NCBI GenBank assembly: GCA_028386065.3
Contig: JAKUCV010001081.1
Coordinates: forward strand, 128,822-192,821
Length of the DNA: 64,000 bases
Source: Turnera subulata
Lineage: Eukaryota > Streptophyta > Magnoliopsida > Malpighiales > Passifloraceae
Reading direction: 5' to 3'
Under the pieces are notes generated by a model, which was not told the DNA's origin, searched no databases, and saw nothing but the letters and a program-made list of their open reading frames with translations. The stretch's first letter is position 1. Every line of letters begins with the position of its first letter. Made by a program: the position numbers and the translations under genes. Below are positions 36,835-47,989 of the stretch, piece by piece.

Positions 36835-39353
36835 TATATATTTTTTTGGTATGAAGCGGGGCCTAGGCCAAATGACTTGAATAAAAATCAGTCAGGAGTT
36901 TGCACCCCAAACTCAGCTTTTCAGAAACAAAAATAGAAGAGCAAGCATCAGGAACTTAAGATAAAACATGCACCCCCAACCTAGCATCTAGCGCCATATT
37001 GGCCAAACTATCAGCTAAAAGGTTACCCTCTCTATATGTGTTGTATGGTAACTTGCCACGAACAAAGGACCAGGTCATGGGTTCGAGAAATAATAGGGTC
37101 CTGGCAGTGGTATCACCGTCTCGAAGAACTTGACAAAGTGCCAAAGAATCCACCTCCAAGATAAGATGCCGAATACCCAGTCCCATACATACTGCAGCCC
37201 TAAATAGACCCCCAGACCTCCGCTTTCAATGCCGAACAACTGCCAAGTTTAGAGGTATGACCAAAAGTCCACTCACCCTCATTGTCTCGACATACGCCCC
37301 CTGCCCCAGGAAGGCCTGGATTGCCTTTGCATGAACCATCTGTGTTTATTTTAAACCAAGTGTGGCCTTAAGCAATCCATCTCTACGAGTTAGTCTGACG
37401 CCCAGGCAAAGGAGTGCGAGCCGGAGATGTTTCTTATGTCTTGACAATCTCTGTGACAAAAACATAATATCTGATATAGAATAAAAGTCATGCATTTTCT
37501 ATTAAATGTCCAGCATTACACCATCCCCAAAGCTTCAACAACGTAACACCGAAAACAATTCACCAGTGAGCAACTCCCGGCATAACGCCAAAAAATGAGA
37601 GATTACGAGCAAGCAAAGCAGGAAAGGAGCCCACACTAAACTGTTGCCATTTGCTTGAGGGAGCAATCTCTCGCCAAACCCTCTTAGCACGCCAACAATC
37701 CCGAAATAGATGAAGCATGTTTTCCGCCATACCCGAATAGGCAAGGCCATGCAGTAAGGAGAATTGGATAACCACTTACGACAATGCATTTCATTTGTAA
37801 GCCCAGCTTGCCATGGACAGTTATCCATAAAAAGGAACGCACATGTTGCGGACCCGACCGCCAGATTGTCTTCTGTAGAGCATTAAGCAGATCCCAGGCA
37901 TTACTAGCAAGTAGAGCATAAACCAATTTTGTTGTGAATAAACCCGACATAGAACCACCCCAAAATATAGAATATGGCAGACCCGGAGTAGGAGGTAGAA
38001 TAGCTGCTACCTTGAGGACACAATCCCTCGGGAAAAGAGATGAAAACAACGTCCAAATCCAGTCCCCCGATGGGGTCGAGAAACGTTGAGCAGGCCAACC
38101 AAGCTGCTCTAGTGGGATAGTACTAGTAACCACCTGAGAGAGAGGACTCAGACAAAGATCCACCCACCAGTCCTCCCAAAACAAGACACAACTACCATCA
38201 CCCAATAGCCATTTGAGGTCAGATTGAGTCACCGGCCATAGCTTAACCAGCACATGCTATATAAGTGACATATCCTTCCTTCGATTAAGACTTACTCGTC
38301 TGTCCTGCAAGTTTAAGTACTTAGCAGCCAAAATCTCACGCCAAAGCCTAGTTGCACCTGAAAGTAATTTCCAACCCAGCTTCATAAGTAGCGCATCATT
38401 AAATACAGGTAATGCCTTTATCCTTAGATTGACAGACTGTTTGCCAGTTAACCAGATGACACTAGAAGGGTACTTAATACAAATTGACATAGAGTGATCC
38501 TTCCTGCAAGAGAAAGTTGGTCAATTTTCCACCCAGCCAAACGATTTCTGACCGCTTCTACCAAGTAAGCATAAGTGTTCTTAGTTATGCGCCCTGGATA
38601 CTGAGGTACACCAAGGTACACACCAAGATCATCTGTGACTAGAAATCCACTACTACTGCCCAGCTCTGCCTTGTCCTGCTCACTCACATTTCTAGAAAAA
38701 AATGCAGGTTTTGGCTACACTAACTTTCTATCTAGAAAAAGCACAAAATAGATTTAGGCATTCCTTTAAAATCATTAGTTGTTCCTGTGTTGCCTCTGCA
38801 AATAACACCATGTCGTCAACAAACAATAAGTGAGAAACCTTTGGCCCTCCCTTGCATGTTGATATAAGCGTCCACTGACCATCATTAACTTCCTTCATCA
38901 CTAAATTGAAGAAGTGTTCCAGGCACAGGACAAACAAATAAGATGACAACAGTTCTCCTTGTTGAAGCCCCCGAGATGGAGGGAAGGTAGAAGAGGGGCA
39001 GCCATCCCAAAGAACACTCATGCTAGCAGAGGTGGCACACTACTGTTAGAAATAGTGTTTTGCTAATGCCTCCTTGTCTCATACAGGTTTTGATATTGAC
39101 AAACCGGACATTGATTCAAAATGACGACAAACCCGAGGCAAAAAGAAATCACTCCCAAAGCAAAAAGAAATGACTCAAAGAGAAGAAATGTAAAGTGAAG
39201 AAGAGCACAAGAATTGAAGCACAAGAAGATTTAGGAACCTAATTGTAAAAGGTTAACACTCAAATTCTTCTAAGATGTTAGCTCAAACATAATCAATTTT
39301 TTCTGATGCATAGAGTTTTTTTTTATCAATCATAAAAATGGTTTTTGAGCACT

Positions 39354-39776
39354 AAACATCAATGTTGTGTTTCTAAACATCGATGTTCCTGCCTTCTAAA
39401 AGGTTTATCAAAAGCGGCAGTAGCTCAAAACATCGATGTTGGCATCCCAAACATCGATGTTCTCCTGACCGATTGCATTTCAAGATGTTTTGCAGAAACA
39501 CTGTTCAAACATCGATGTTCACTTTTAAAACATCGATGTGCTACTGTTCAAACAACGATGTTCACAGTTTAAACATTGATGTTCTACTGTTCATTATTTA
39601 AAATTGTTTTGGCAGTGCTCCAAAACATCGATGTTCAAGTTTAAAACATCGATGTTTTGTGACCGTTGGACCAAAACATTATTGTTTAAGTTTAGAACAT
39701 CGATGTTTTAGTGACCGTTGGCCCAATAATTCATATTTACTGGCCAAACATCGATGTTCTAGTGCTAAACATCGAT
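39354..39776. repeat. Array of AACATCGATGTT palindromes in the copia solo LTR
   Basis: About 14 copies of a 12-bp palindrome or one-to-three-base variants lie at roughly 39354, 39378, 39438, 39459, 39509, 39529, 39551, 39571, 39623, 39644, 39674, 39697, 39745 and 39763. They often come in pairs 18 to 22 bases apart. They lie 100 to 520 bases upstream of the TATA box. Confidence 0.9.
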
Positions 39777-40244
39777 GTTGTGCCGTTTTAAGCAGAAACC
39801 TTTTGCATGTTTCTATGTTGTTTTGTCTAAAGGTGTTTTGGAATGATTCTCTAACGGTCATATAAGTTTTTAGACATATAAATAGGGCTTTTACACCTCT
39901 GTTTATCAACAATCAACTCTCCATACATTATTCATTCATTGATACACATTCATATAAGTTTTTATGAGCTAATATTCTTAAGAATTGAGAGAGTTGCCTT
40001 ATAGTGCTTAAATTGTTGCTCAATATCTACTCTTTGAGAGAGTTTCTGTTTTGAGTGTTGTGAGTGTTGTTATACACTTGAAGGGAGGTTTGTTCCCTTG
40101 TTGTGATTCATAGGAAGAGGGTTTTCTTTCTGTGTGAGAAGTCTTGAAGTGAGGTATCTTCAAGCAGGAGTGTTGAGGTTCATATGACTTGAACTCTCAG
40201 GTTGTAAACGGTTTGTTAAGCACCCGAAAGCTTAACGTAGATAT

Positions 40245-43200
40245 TGTAACGCCCCGAATTTTCATAATTGGATTTTCGGAATTTTCGAAATTTTTATTCC
40301 AATTTTACCCTTGAGGTAATTTTTGAGTTTTAGTCGAGGAAATAAATTATCATGCCTTGGAAATGTCAATTCTGAGTTGGTATTGTTCATGGTTCGGGTC
40401 CCGTTGAAAACGGATTCGAGGTCGGGGTGAAACGCGAAGGTTAATGTGGTTTCTCTTGAAACTACGTCGTTTTGGAAGTGAAGGAAAAAAAAAAACCGCG
40501 TTGACCAGGGGGTTGACCGCGCCAAAGTGGAACGACATGTCGTCCACTAGGGGCGGCCAAACCCTAGCCGCTCCTTCCTTCTTTTCTTTCTTTTTTTTTT
40601 CTCTTTTCTCTTCACTTTTTTTTCTTCTTTCTTTTTCCCGGACGGCGCCCCAACCTTTCTCTCTCTCTTCCTCTTCTCTTCTCCCTCACCGCCACCACCC
40701 TTTTCTCTTCCCTTCTCCCTTGCTCTCGCCACACCGTTGCTTGAGGTGGAGCCGCTGCCGTTCTACGTTATGGAGGAGAGGAGGCACACCCGAAGGGGAC
40801 GAACGGCGAAGGACCCAAGCCGTGAACTTGAACCCGTCGCCGTCGCCGCCGCCACCTGGGTAAGAGTTCCTGCCTCAAGGATTTCTCTTGCGTTTTCTTT
40901 GTGTTGGTTTCGGGTCTGACCCGGTTACGCTTGTTGTGGTGTATGGGTTGTTGGTGGTGGTGGTTGTCGCGCTGTGGACGGCGGTGGGGTTGTTTGCGTG
41001 CGTGTGGTTGGTGTTGGGTGTGTTGTTTGCTGCCGGTGGTGTTTCTGTGTGGTGCGTGGCTGCGGGTGTGTGTCCCGGCAGTGAGGTGCTCGGGTCTGTG
41101 TGTGTGTTCCTCCGGCAGAGGAGTTGTGATTCGGGTTTGGCAGTGAATTTTCCGGGTAAGGATTCTTTTCTCAATCTTTCTTTTTCCTTGAATCGTTTTA
41201 GAGATCAGTGGGTATTGTTTTGATTGAACGGATGATTTGGTTGAGTGAATACGATTTGGGTACTGTTTATGGTTTATGGCAGATTTGTTGTGGTTGATTT
41301 AGTGCTTTGGTGTATTTTCCGGCGGGGTTGACCGGAATCCGGCGAGCTCGGGAATTTTCCGGCGAGGTGACCGGAGTCCGACGAGAAGGTACTGTTTCGG
41401 CGAGTAGACGTTATTCCTACGAACGGGATCTGCTCGGCATTCCACGGTATATATGGTGTATTTTAATTCTATATCCGGCATGTACTAATAATTCGGAATT
41501 GGGTTATGTACTTAATTGTGTTTAGTGGAAACCGAGAGTGTGAGTAGTATGAGGCCGGTAATTACCGATACGGGTAGAACCTTAGGCCGGGATGGACTTG
41601 GGCTCGGGAATGACCTTAGAATGATATTTAGGAAAAACCGGGCCCAGGCCCGACATTCTGACCTTATATGATAAAAGTTGTTTAATGGACTCGTAAGATA
41701 TGGGTTTAAGGCTAATGACATATCTGGACTACTCGGACTTAAGGATGTGGACTTTAGGCCCGAGGACCTTTATTGGACTTAGATGGGCTTAAGCCCGGTG
41801 AACATTAGGACCCGAACGTTTGGAGTTTAGGTGGATGGACACCTTGTTGGACTCAGACCCGGAATTGACATAGTCGGGTAGTTAGGGTCGGGTTTTACTC
41901 AGTTGAGCATAACATCGGCATTCATGCATAGTTTTGTTTTGTTTTAAAACTGTTTTTGTGATGTAGATATGTGCTGGTATTCAGGCACGGGTAATACCTC
42001 GGGAGCTGGAGGATCTGTTTTGGGAAAAGCTCCACAGGACAATCGTCGTTGAGGTGACTTTATACGTCTTTTTATGTCTGTATGCATGAGCTTGTTGGAT
42101 TGGTTTGTTTGAGTTGCATGCCTGTTTGCTAACATGCTGTGATCCGTATTGTGTGCCTAAGTGTACCTTTTGCTTATGAGCTGGATATTTGGATTGTTAT
42201 GGATTATAACATGTGGTGTGATTCAGGGTGTTTTGTGTGATGTTTTGTGGGTCGGAGACCCAGTTATTTGATTGAGTTGATTTATCACACAACCCTGTTA
42301 AACTACAATCTCTTGGCACACATGAACTCATAATTTGTGAATAAGAATAATGTACAGTAGAAGTTAGGCTACTGTGTGCTGATGACCGGTTGGTTCGAGC
42401 GGGAAGTGATACCCCTCGGGTTTGCATGCGGGATAGCATGTGATATGCGGATTTGCATATGGGTCTGTAATGATCGGTTCTACCTCCCTCCTTCTACCTC
42501 CCCCTTTCTACCTCCCTCTTTCTCTCTGTCTCTCTCTCTCTCTCTCTATGGATATATTTGGGCTTCGTGCCTGGTTTTATTTGGGCTTATGCCTGGTTGT
42601 CTCATGAGACGGGACCGAGCTCGACGCACACAGTAGGGGGCCCTGAATAATAAATTATAATAAGAAAACTTAACACACAACAGATGGAGAATAATGAACT
42701 GTTTGCTTGTATGTCTTGGCATGTTAGTACTGGTTGTTGTATGTTTGCATACTTGCCTTGTTGCTCTCCTTTCCCTTCGAACTTGTTCTGCACACCTTCA
42801 TAATTAGATTTATATTGCTCACTGAGTAGGCGACTCACACAATCGCCAACGTTGTTTTTCAGACTTTAGTTAGCGTGCAGTCACTTTCCATCCTTCCAGA
42901 GTACGGACGTGGTTATCTCAGCAGGTAGCTGTGCTTCTTCTCCCGGTTGGATCCATAGAGCCGACTTGCATCTCATTTTGATTTTTGTTTTATTCTATCT
43001 TTATCTTCCGCTGCACTGGATTTTGATGAGATGTCATTCTGATTTTGTCTATTTTATCGGCGGGTTGCCGGGATTTAATTTTTGATAATGTATCGGCAGT
43101 ATGTCGGGTTGACGCATGGCTTGTTAAGCCGGTTTGATTTTATTCTTTATGACATCTCGTTTTATTAAGAATTTTGGATATTGTTGATATTGGATTTCGT

Positions 43201-43278
43201 GTCCTGGGTTTCAAGGGTATTTTGGTAATTTCCTTGTGTTTAAGTATTTTATTGTTAAATTGGGACACGGGTGTTTCA
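40245..43278 (+). repeat. Solo LTR (3034 bp) of the large-LTR family, copy B
   Basis: It starts TGTAACGCCCCGAATTTTC and ends GACACGGGTGTTTCA, flanked by the target duplication GATAT (40240-40244 and 43279-43283). It is collinear with copy A at 27780-30829. The blocks around 41995-42070, 42330-42620 and 42820-42960 are nearly identical to copy A, whereas 40560-41450 has diverged strongly. It is nested in the copia solo LTR. Confidence 0.87.
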
Positions 43279-45620
43279 GATATTGACATCTTCGAGAGAG
43301 TCTCTCGGAGGACTAGATTAGCCACACAAGTTGTGTGTGTGAACCAGTATAAAATTCGGTGTGTCCTTCATTCTTTCAATTCCGCAATTATTTCCTGCAA
43401 GTTTTTGATTTTGTTGATAAAACGCTATTCACCCCCCCTCTAGCGTAGGGCACTTATTCTAACAACTACATGATAATCGAGTTCAACTGAGAAGGCAGCC
43501 CACAACCCAAAACTGTAACTGCCCAGGAACCCTAATCAATTCTATCATAAGCTTTCTCCAAATCCACCTTGATAACCATCAATCCCTTTGAACTGTGCAT
43601 ATTGCACATAGTATAAATCAATTCCTGTGCTATCACCACATTATCCACAATTTGATAACCAGATATAAAACTACTTTGGTAGGGACCCACAAGAAACGGG
43701 AGCACCCTTTGATCCTATTAACAATAATCTTAATAACCAATTTAAACAACACATTGCAAAGTCCTATCATTCGAAATCGTACCACAACCTCTAGATGTTC
43801 TACCTTTGGCAAAAGGACAAGAAATGTATGATTGACATCAACAATCCTTCGTTCACCAACAAAAATTTGTTGCACCTACCGAATCACATTAGGCCCACCA
43901 CGTCCCATTAATTTTGAAAGAAACAAGCTTGAAAAAACCATCAAGTCCTGGTGCTTTAAAAGCATCCATTTGAAACAAAGCATGTCCAACCTCCAAGGCC
44001 GAAATAGTAGTTGTCATTTTAGGAGGGAAATCTGAGTTAACAATTGGAAGCTGGCCTCGAAGAGGAAAATATTCACAGAACCTTGGATCCTTCGTAAACA
44101 ATCCCTCATAAAAACTAACCACTAACTCCTACAGTGCATGAGGATCTGAGACCCAAGCACCACCATCGTTTTTGAGCTGTGAGACCTTATTCTTCCGCCA
44201 TCAAATAATAGTGGAGAGTGGAAAAATCTAGTGTTAGAATCCCCATGCAATAGCCACTTAGGCCACGAATTTTGAAACCACAAAACCTCCTCTTGGTGAA
44301 GAACAAGATTATACTCATTAGTAAGTTTAGCTTCCAATTTAAGTAAAAAAAGATTCCTCCTAATTGCCAAAGCCTTTTGAATACCAGCCAACCTGCACAA
44401 AAGCCTACGTTTGCGCCAAAAAAATATTTCCAAAAATTGACCGATTCAACTTGCGAAGCTCGGAAGATAAGCCCTGAAGTTTATTGTGCACCGGAGCATC
44501 ATCAAACCAATTATCCTTAATTAAGCGACCAAAATCCACATGAGAAGTCCAAGAAAACTCAAACCGGAATGGTCTTTCTTACAGATTAGCTTGCCATACT
44601 AGAGGAAACAATGATATTGGGCGGTGATCAGATTTCACCCTAGACTAGTGCTTGACCGAGGCTTTAGGGAAGAGATGAAGCCAAGCAATATTCATCAGTA
44701 CCCAATCAAGACGTTCATAAACACACCTGTGATCATGCTCCTGTCCCCTCCAAGTAAACTTAGGCCCAAAAAACCCAGCATCCACTAACCCACATTCATC
44801 TATCAAAGCCTTAAAGCGACCACATTGTTGAATATCCATCGGTGCACCACCCTGCTTCTTTCACGCATCCATAATCTCGTTGAAATCCCCAATAATACCC
44901 CATAGACCATTGCTAGAGAGAGCAGGTTGCACAAGCTTGGAGAAGCAATTCTGTTTAAGTATAGGATCCGGATTAACATAGATAGTTGTTAAAGACCAAG
45001 ATCCCTGATCTGATGAACAAATCGCCATATGAATGAACCCAACATCATGAGACTTTACACGAACCTGAGCACTCCCATTCCACCAAAGAACCCATAAACT
45101 GCCCAAGAAACCGAAAGCCTCCACACAAAAAGAGTTATCAAAACCCTAAAAGCAAATAACCGTCTCAGCATGAGACCTAGTAACCCTCGACTTTGCAATT
45201 ACCAATAACTGAATATGATTTATAGACACTAAATCAAGAACAATATCTCGTGCTTTGGGACTAGCTGCCCCTCGTATATTCTAATATAGAGTCCGCATAA
45301 AAGTAATAATGGATGAGGACAATCGAGACTCCATAAAGAGCATAAACATATTATTGAGTCATAGAAGAAGAGACTCCTAGAACCCGAGGAGCATCACTAC
45401 CATTGGAAACATACGAACCAGAAACAATAGTTGCATTTGCCTATTCCAAATTCGAGTTAACATTCATATGATCAGGACCAATAATGGCATACACGTCTAG
45501 CGGTTTGGGATGAGTAACCCCAAGGAGACAATTAGCCTAGTCAGCTAGGGGTGGATGCGGGAATCCATCCTGCCTAACCGAACCGCTAAGCTCGTCGGAG
45601 ACACCAACAATCAGCCCCTG

Positions 45621-47435
45621 TCATTCCGGCCTGACTTTTTCCAAATCTAGAATGCCTATGTGATAAGAAAGAGCTTGCGAAGCACTGTGTGAGATAGTAG
45701 TCATAGATAGAGACGTAGATGAACCTGGTATGGGCACCTCATCCATCAGTTCATCAATCATTATAAGATCCTTACCTTTGCCAATGTTCGTCGCGTCCTT
45801 CAAGCGACGTGGAGATGGATCATGCACCACTGGTTGAGCAATTAAAGGAGAACTGGATGGAACAAGTAGAACCTCCTCAGCTTGGTGATCACTCAAAATA
45901 GCATAATGAAAGCCAGATTCAACAGGTTGTGTTTCCACATCCTTGGTTACAAACCCTCCAGATTTTGCTTTAGGCCTCCCATGTCTCTTCTTTGGAGCTA
46001 ACATCCACGGGCCATGATTGGCTTCTAGCTCCACTCGAGTCACCTGTATGTCACTAACTCCAACACCCGACTTCTCGCCATCTTGATCATGTGGAACACT
46101 AGCCTCCGCATCAACTGTAGGGTCAGGGTTACTCTTGCAGTGATCAATGTCATGGCCATAACACCCACACATAAAATAGAATTCAACCCCTCATAAACAA
46201 TCCTCCAAACTCGGCAGCGCAACCGGAATTTGGAGACCATGGGTTCAGGGAGATCAACCTCCATATAAAAGCTAGCATACTTGACTTGAGTTAACTTAAG
46301 CATAATTTCATCCATCTTAATTGGGCGACCCACTCGGCGTGCCACCCAAAGGAGGATTTCCTTATCATAGTACTCTTGGTACAATTTAGGAAGCTAAACC
46401 CAAATAATGGCCTCATCAATGACTGCTTCATCAAGATCAAAACGAGGTTGGATTAATACCTTTTTTGGTTCTTGTGTTGCCCTAAATTATCAACTGTTAT
46501 CACTGTGTTCTAATTTGATCACATTTCATCCCTTAGTTAACCTCGATGTGCTTACTTTAGAGATTTTTACCGGTTCCCATTCAAAATCAATTGTCAGATG
46601 TCATCACTTGCCCCCAATGTAGACTGCTCTTTTGGATGATGCCTTTGTAATGGTAAAAATCATTGATTGAGGCCAACACAGGGCATCGATGACGCTTGGA
46701 CACGTCATCGATTTTGAAGGGGAACCGGTAAAAATTCCGAATTAGGCACATCAGGGTTAATTGAGAGATGAAATGTGATAAAATTGGAACATAGTGATGA
46801 CATCTGACAATTGAGGGCAACACAGGGACCAAAAAAGACATTAATCCAAATGAGGTTGCCAGTGCTTGACGATGAGAACATGGTCGACAACCATCCATGG
46901 GCCATCATACAACACACGATTATAGTCATGATCATTATTGAATTGAAGGAGATAGAAATCATTGCCCATGTCCGCCATGACAATCTCCCCTCATGGTCGC
47001 CATTGATTCATGAGAGTCTTATGCAAAAAATGATACCCAACCTTTTTGCCCAACAATTTCACAATCAAAGTATTCATCCACAGACGATAAATACACTTAT
47101 TATCACTTGAAGTGAGGCGAATGGTTGGGAAATAAGTATGATCATCCTCCTCCTCCTCATAATCCGATTCCTCAGAAAAAGGCCCCTCCATGTCATCCAG
47201 TTGCGCATCTTCCATATGCATCTCCACAGAATTCCCAGTCAACATCATCTTATAGGACGACTTTCACTGCGGCTCCTTAAGGAGAAGCCTATCATCCTCA
47301 ACCATAATAACAGATTCAGAACCCTCATCTCCAATTCGCTTAGCTTTCTTTGTGTTGCGTTCATGCTTGTCAATCAATCTCCTCCTGAGATACTTCAACA
47401 ATTGCACAGGCAGCAAGGCCACCTACTGTTGCCAT
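45621..47435 (-). pseudogene. LINE ORF1 (DUF4283 type), split by a MITE
   Basis: Minus ATG is at 47435 (MATVGGLAACAIVEVSQEE). After an acidic stretch comes a DUF4283-like RNA-binding domain: NTLIVKLLGKKVGYHFL and GPWMVVDHVLIVKHWQPHL up to the MITE at 46847, then IWVQLPKLY-type text from 46400 (LYQEYYDKEILLWVARRVG). The zinc knuckle near 46150 reads YFMCGCYGHDIDHC, where the first cysteine of the usual pattern is replaced by tyrosine. It ends at 45621. Stops are present, for example near 47260. ORF1 proteins of this kind bind the LINE RNA. Confidence 0.78.
46450..46847. mobile_element. Foldback MITE with long inverted repeats, Mutator-like
   Basis: The first about 145 bases (from GGATTAATACC) match the reverse complement of the last about 145 bases (from GGATTAATGTC) with moderate divergence. 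A central part of about 105 bases includes a smaller hairpin on ATCGATGACG. The flanks AAACGAGGTT (46440-46449) and AAATGAGGTT (46848-46857) look like a 10-bp target duplication with one change, which fits Mutator-like elements (9-11 bp). It has no coding capacity. It interrupts the LINE ORF1. Confidence 0.85.
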
Positions 47436-47989
47436 GAGGGCTGCTGAAGGAAAACCCTAAAGAACACGTGTGTCAGAAGTTATCGCTGATTATTAAGTTA
47501 GCGGTTGCTTAGTAATTATGTATATCCAGGTTGAATATATAGTTACCATTGAGTATATAGCATGTGTATTGTCTGAGGTTTCATAACAAAAAATATGACA
47601 TTTCATTCATCAGGAATCAATCATAATAAATTCATCATATGTATTAATGATGGAACATCCTGCTATCTAATTTTTCAATATCTGTCCGTTTTGAATTAAA
47701 GGTAAAAAAATAAGATATTAAGTTCATCACAATGGTTATGATTTAGTTTCTCGTATAGGTATTTTACCTAAGCCGAGTCTCATTCTGTTTGGATATCTCT
47801 TCAGATCAAATGTGAGTCAATTTCAAATAAGTTGTGGACTAACTTTTTTTTTTTTTTGAGAAACAAAGAGCTGATGTATTTAGTACGCAACCGTTTCAGA
47901 ACTTACAAGTGATGAAATATCAGGAGGAACCGAACTATCCCACACTAGATAAGTTCCTGGTTCAGCTGCTCTATGTGCTAAACTATGCG

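Larger units (their letters stand above)
39044..43464 (+). repeat. Copia solo LTR (about 1.38 kb) carrying a nested solo LTR
   Basis: It begins TGTTAGAA and ends TTCTAACA, an 8-bp inverted repeat. It is flanked by the 5-bp target duplication ACTAC (39039-39043 and 43465-43469). Without the nested element at 40245-43278 it is about 1.38 kb. The same LTR start occurs at 63759. A TATA box (TATAAATAG) lies at 39877-39885, after the palindrome array at 39354-39776. No internal coding sequence is present. Confidence 0.87.
36956..45298 (-). pseudogene. LINE ORF2: endonuclease, RT, zf-RVT, RNase H (split by a solo LTR)
   Basis: Minus ATG is at 45298 (MRTLY, then a stop in place of the usual tryptophan, NIRGAASPKAR). 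The endonuclease part has GIIGDFNEIMDA and FTWRGQEHDH, with one stop after MDA. The RT N-terminus (MDAFKAPGLDGFF, near 43960) precedes the insertion at 39044-43464. RT resumes at 39021 with PSRGLQQGELLSSYLF and the catalytic LLFVDDMVLF. The zf-RVT part is at 37535-38253. A plant RNase H domain (LEVDSLALCQVL, NLLADSLANMA) ends near 36956. Several frameshifts are present. In an active LINE this protein nicks target DNA and copies the element's RNA in place. Confidence 0.87.
36835..47587 (-). mobile_element. L1-type LINE, apparently full length, with nested insertions
   Basis: The minus strand reads ORF1 (47435-45621), ORF2 with endonuclease and RT (45298 leftward), zf-RVT and RNase H, ending in an A tail seen as T at 36840-36847. 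AAAAAATATGA is present on both sides (36824-36834 and 47588-47598), a candidate 11-bp target duplication. Removing the solo LTR at 39044-43464 and the MITE at 46450-46847 leaves about 5.9 kb, the size of an intact plant L1. Stops and frameshifts make it inactive. Confidence 0.82.

Noticed and set aside
39354..39776. CRISPR-like array of short repeats with spacers
   Set aside because: The repeats are 12-bp palindromes with irregular 6-60 base spacers inside a plant LTR with a target duplication; no cas genes and not a prokaryotic sequence.
40444..41223. ORFs of 139 and 111 residues in solo LTR copy B
   Set aside because: Same reasons as copy A; low-complexity composition and no domain.
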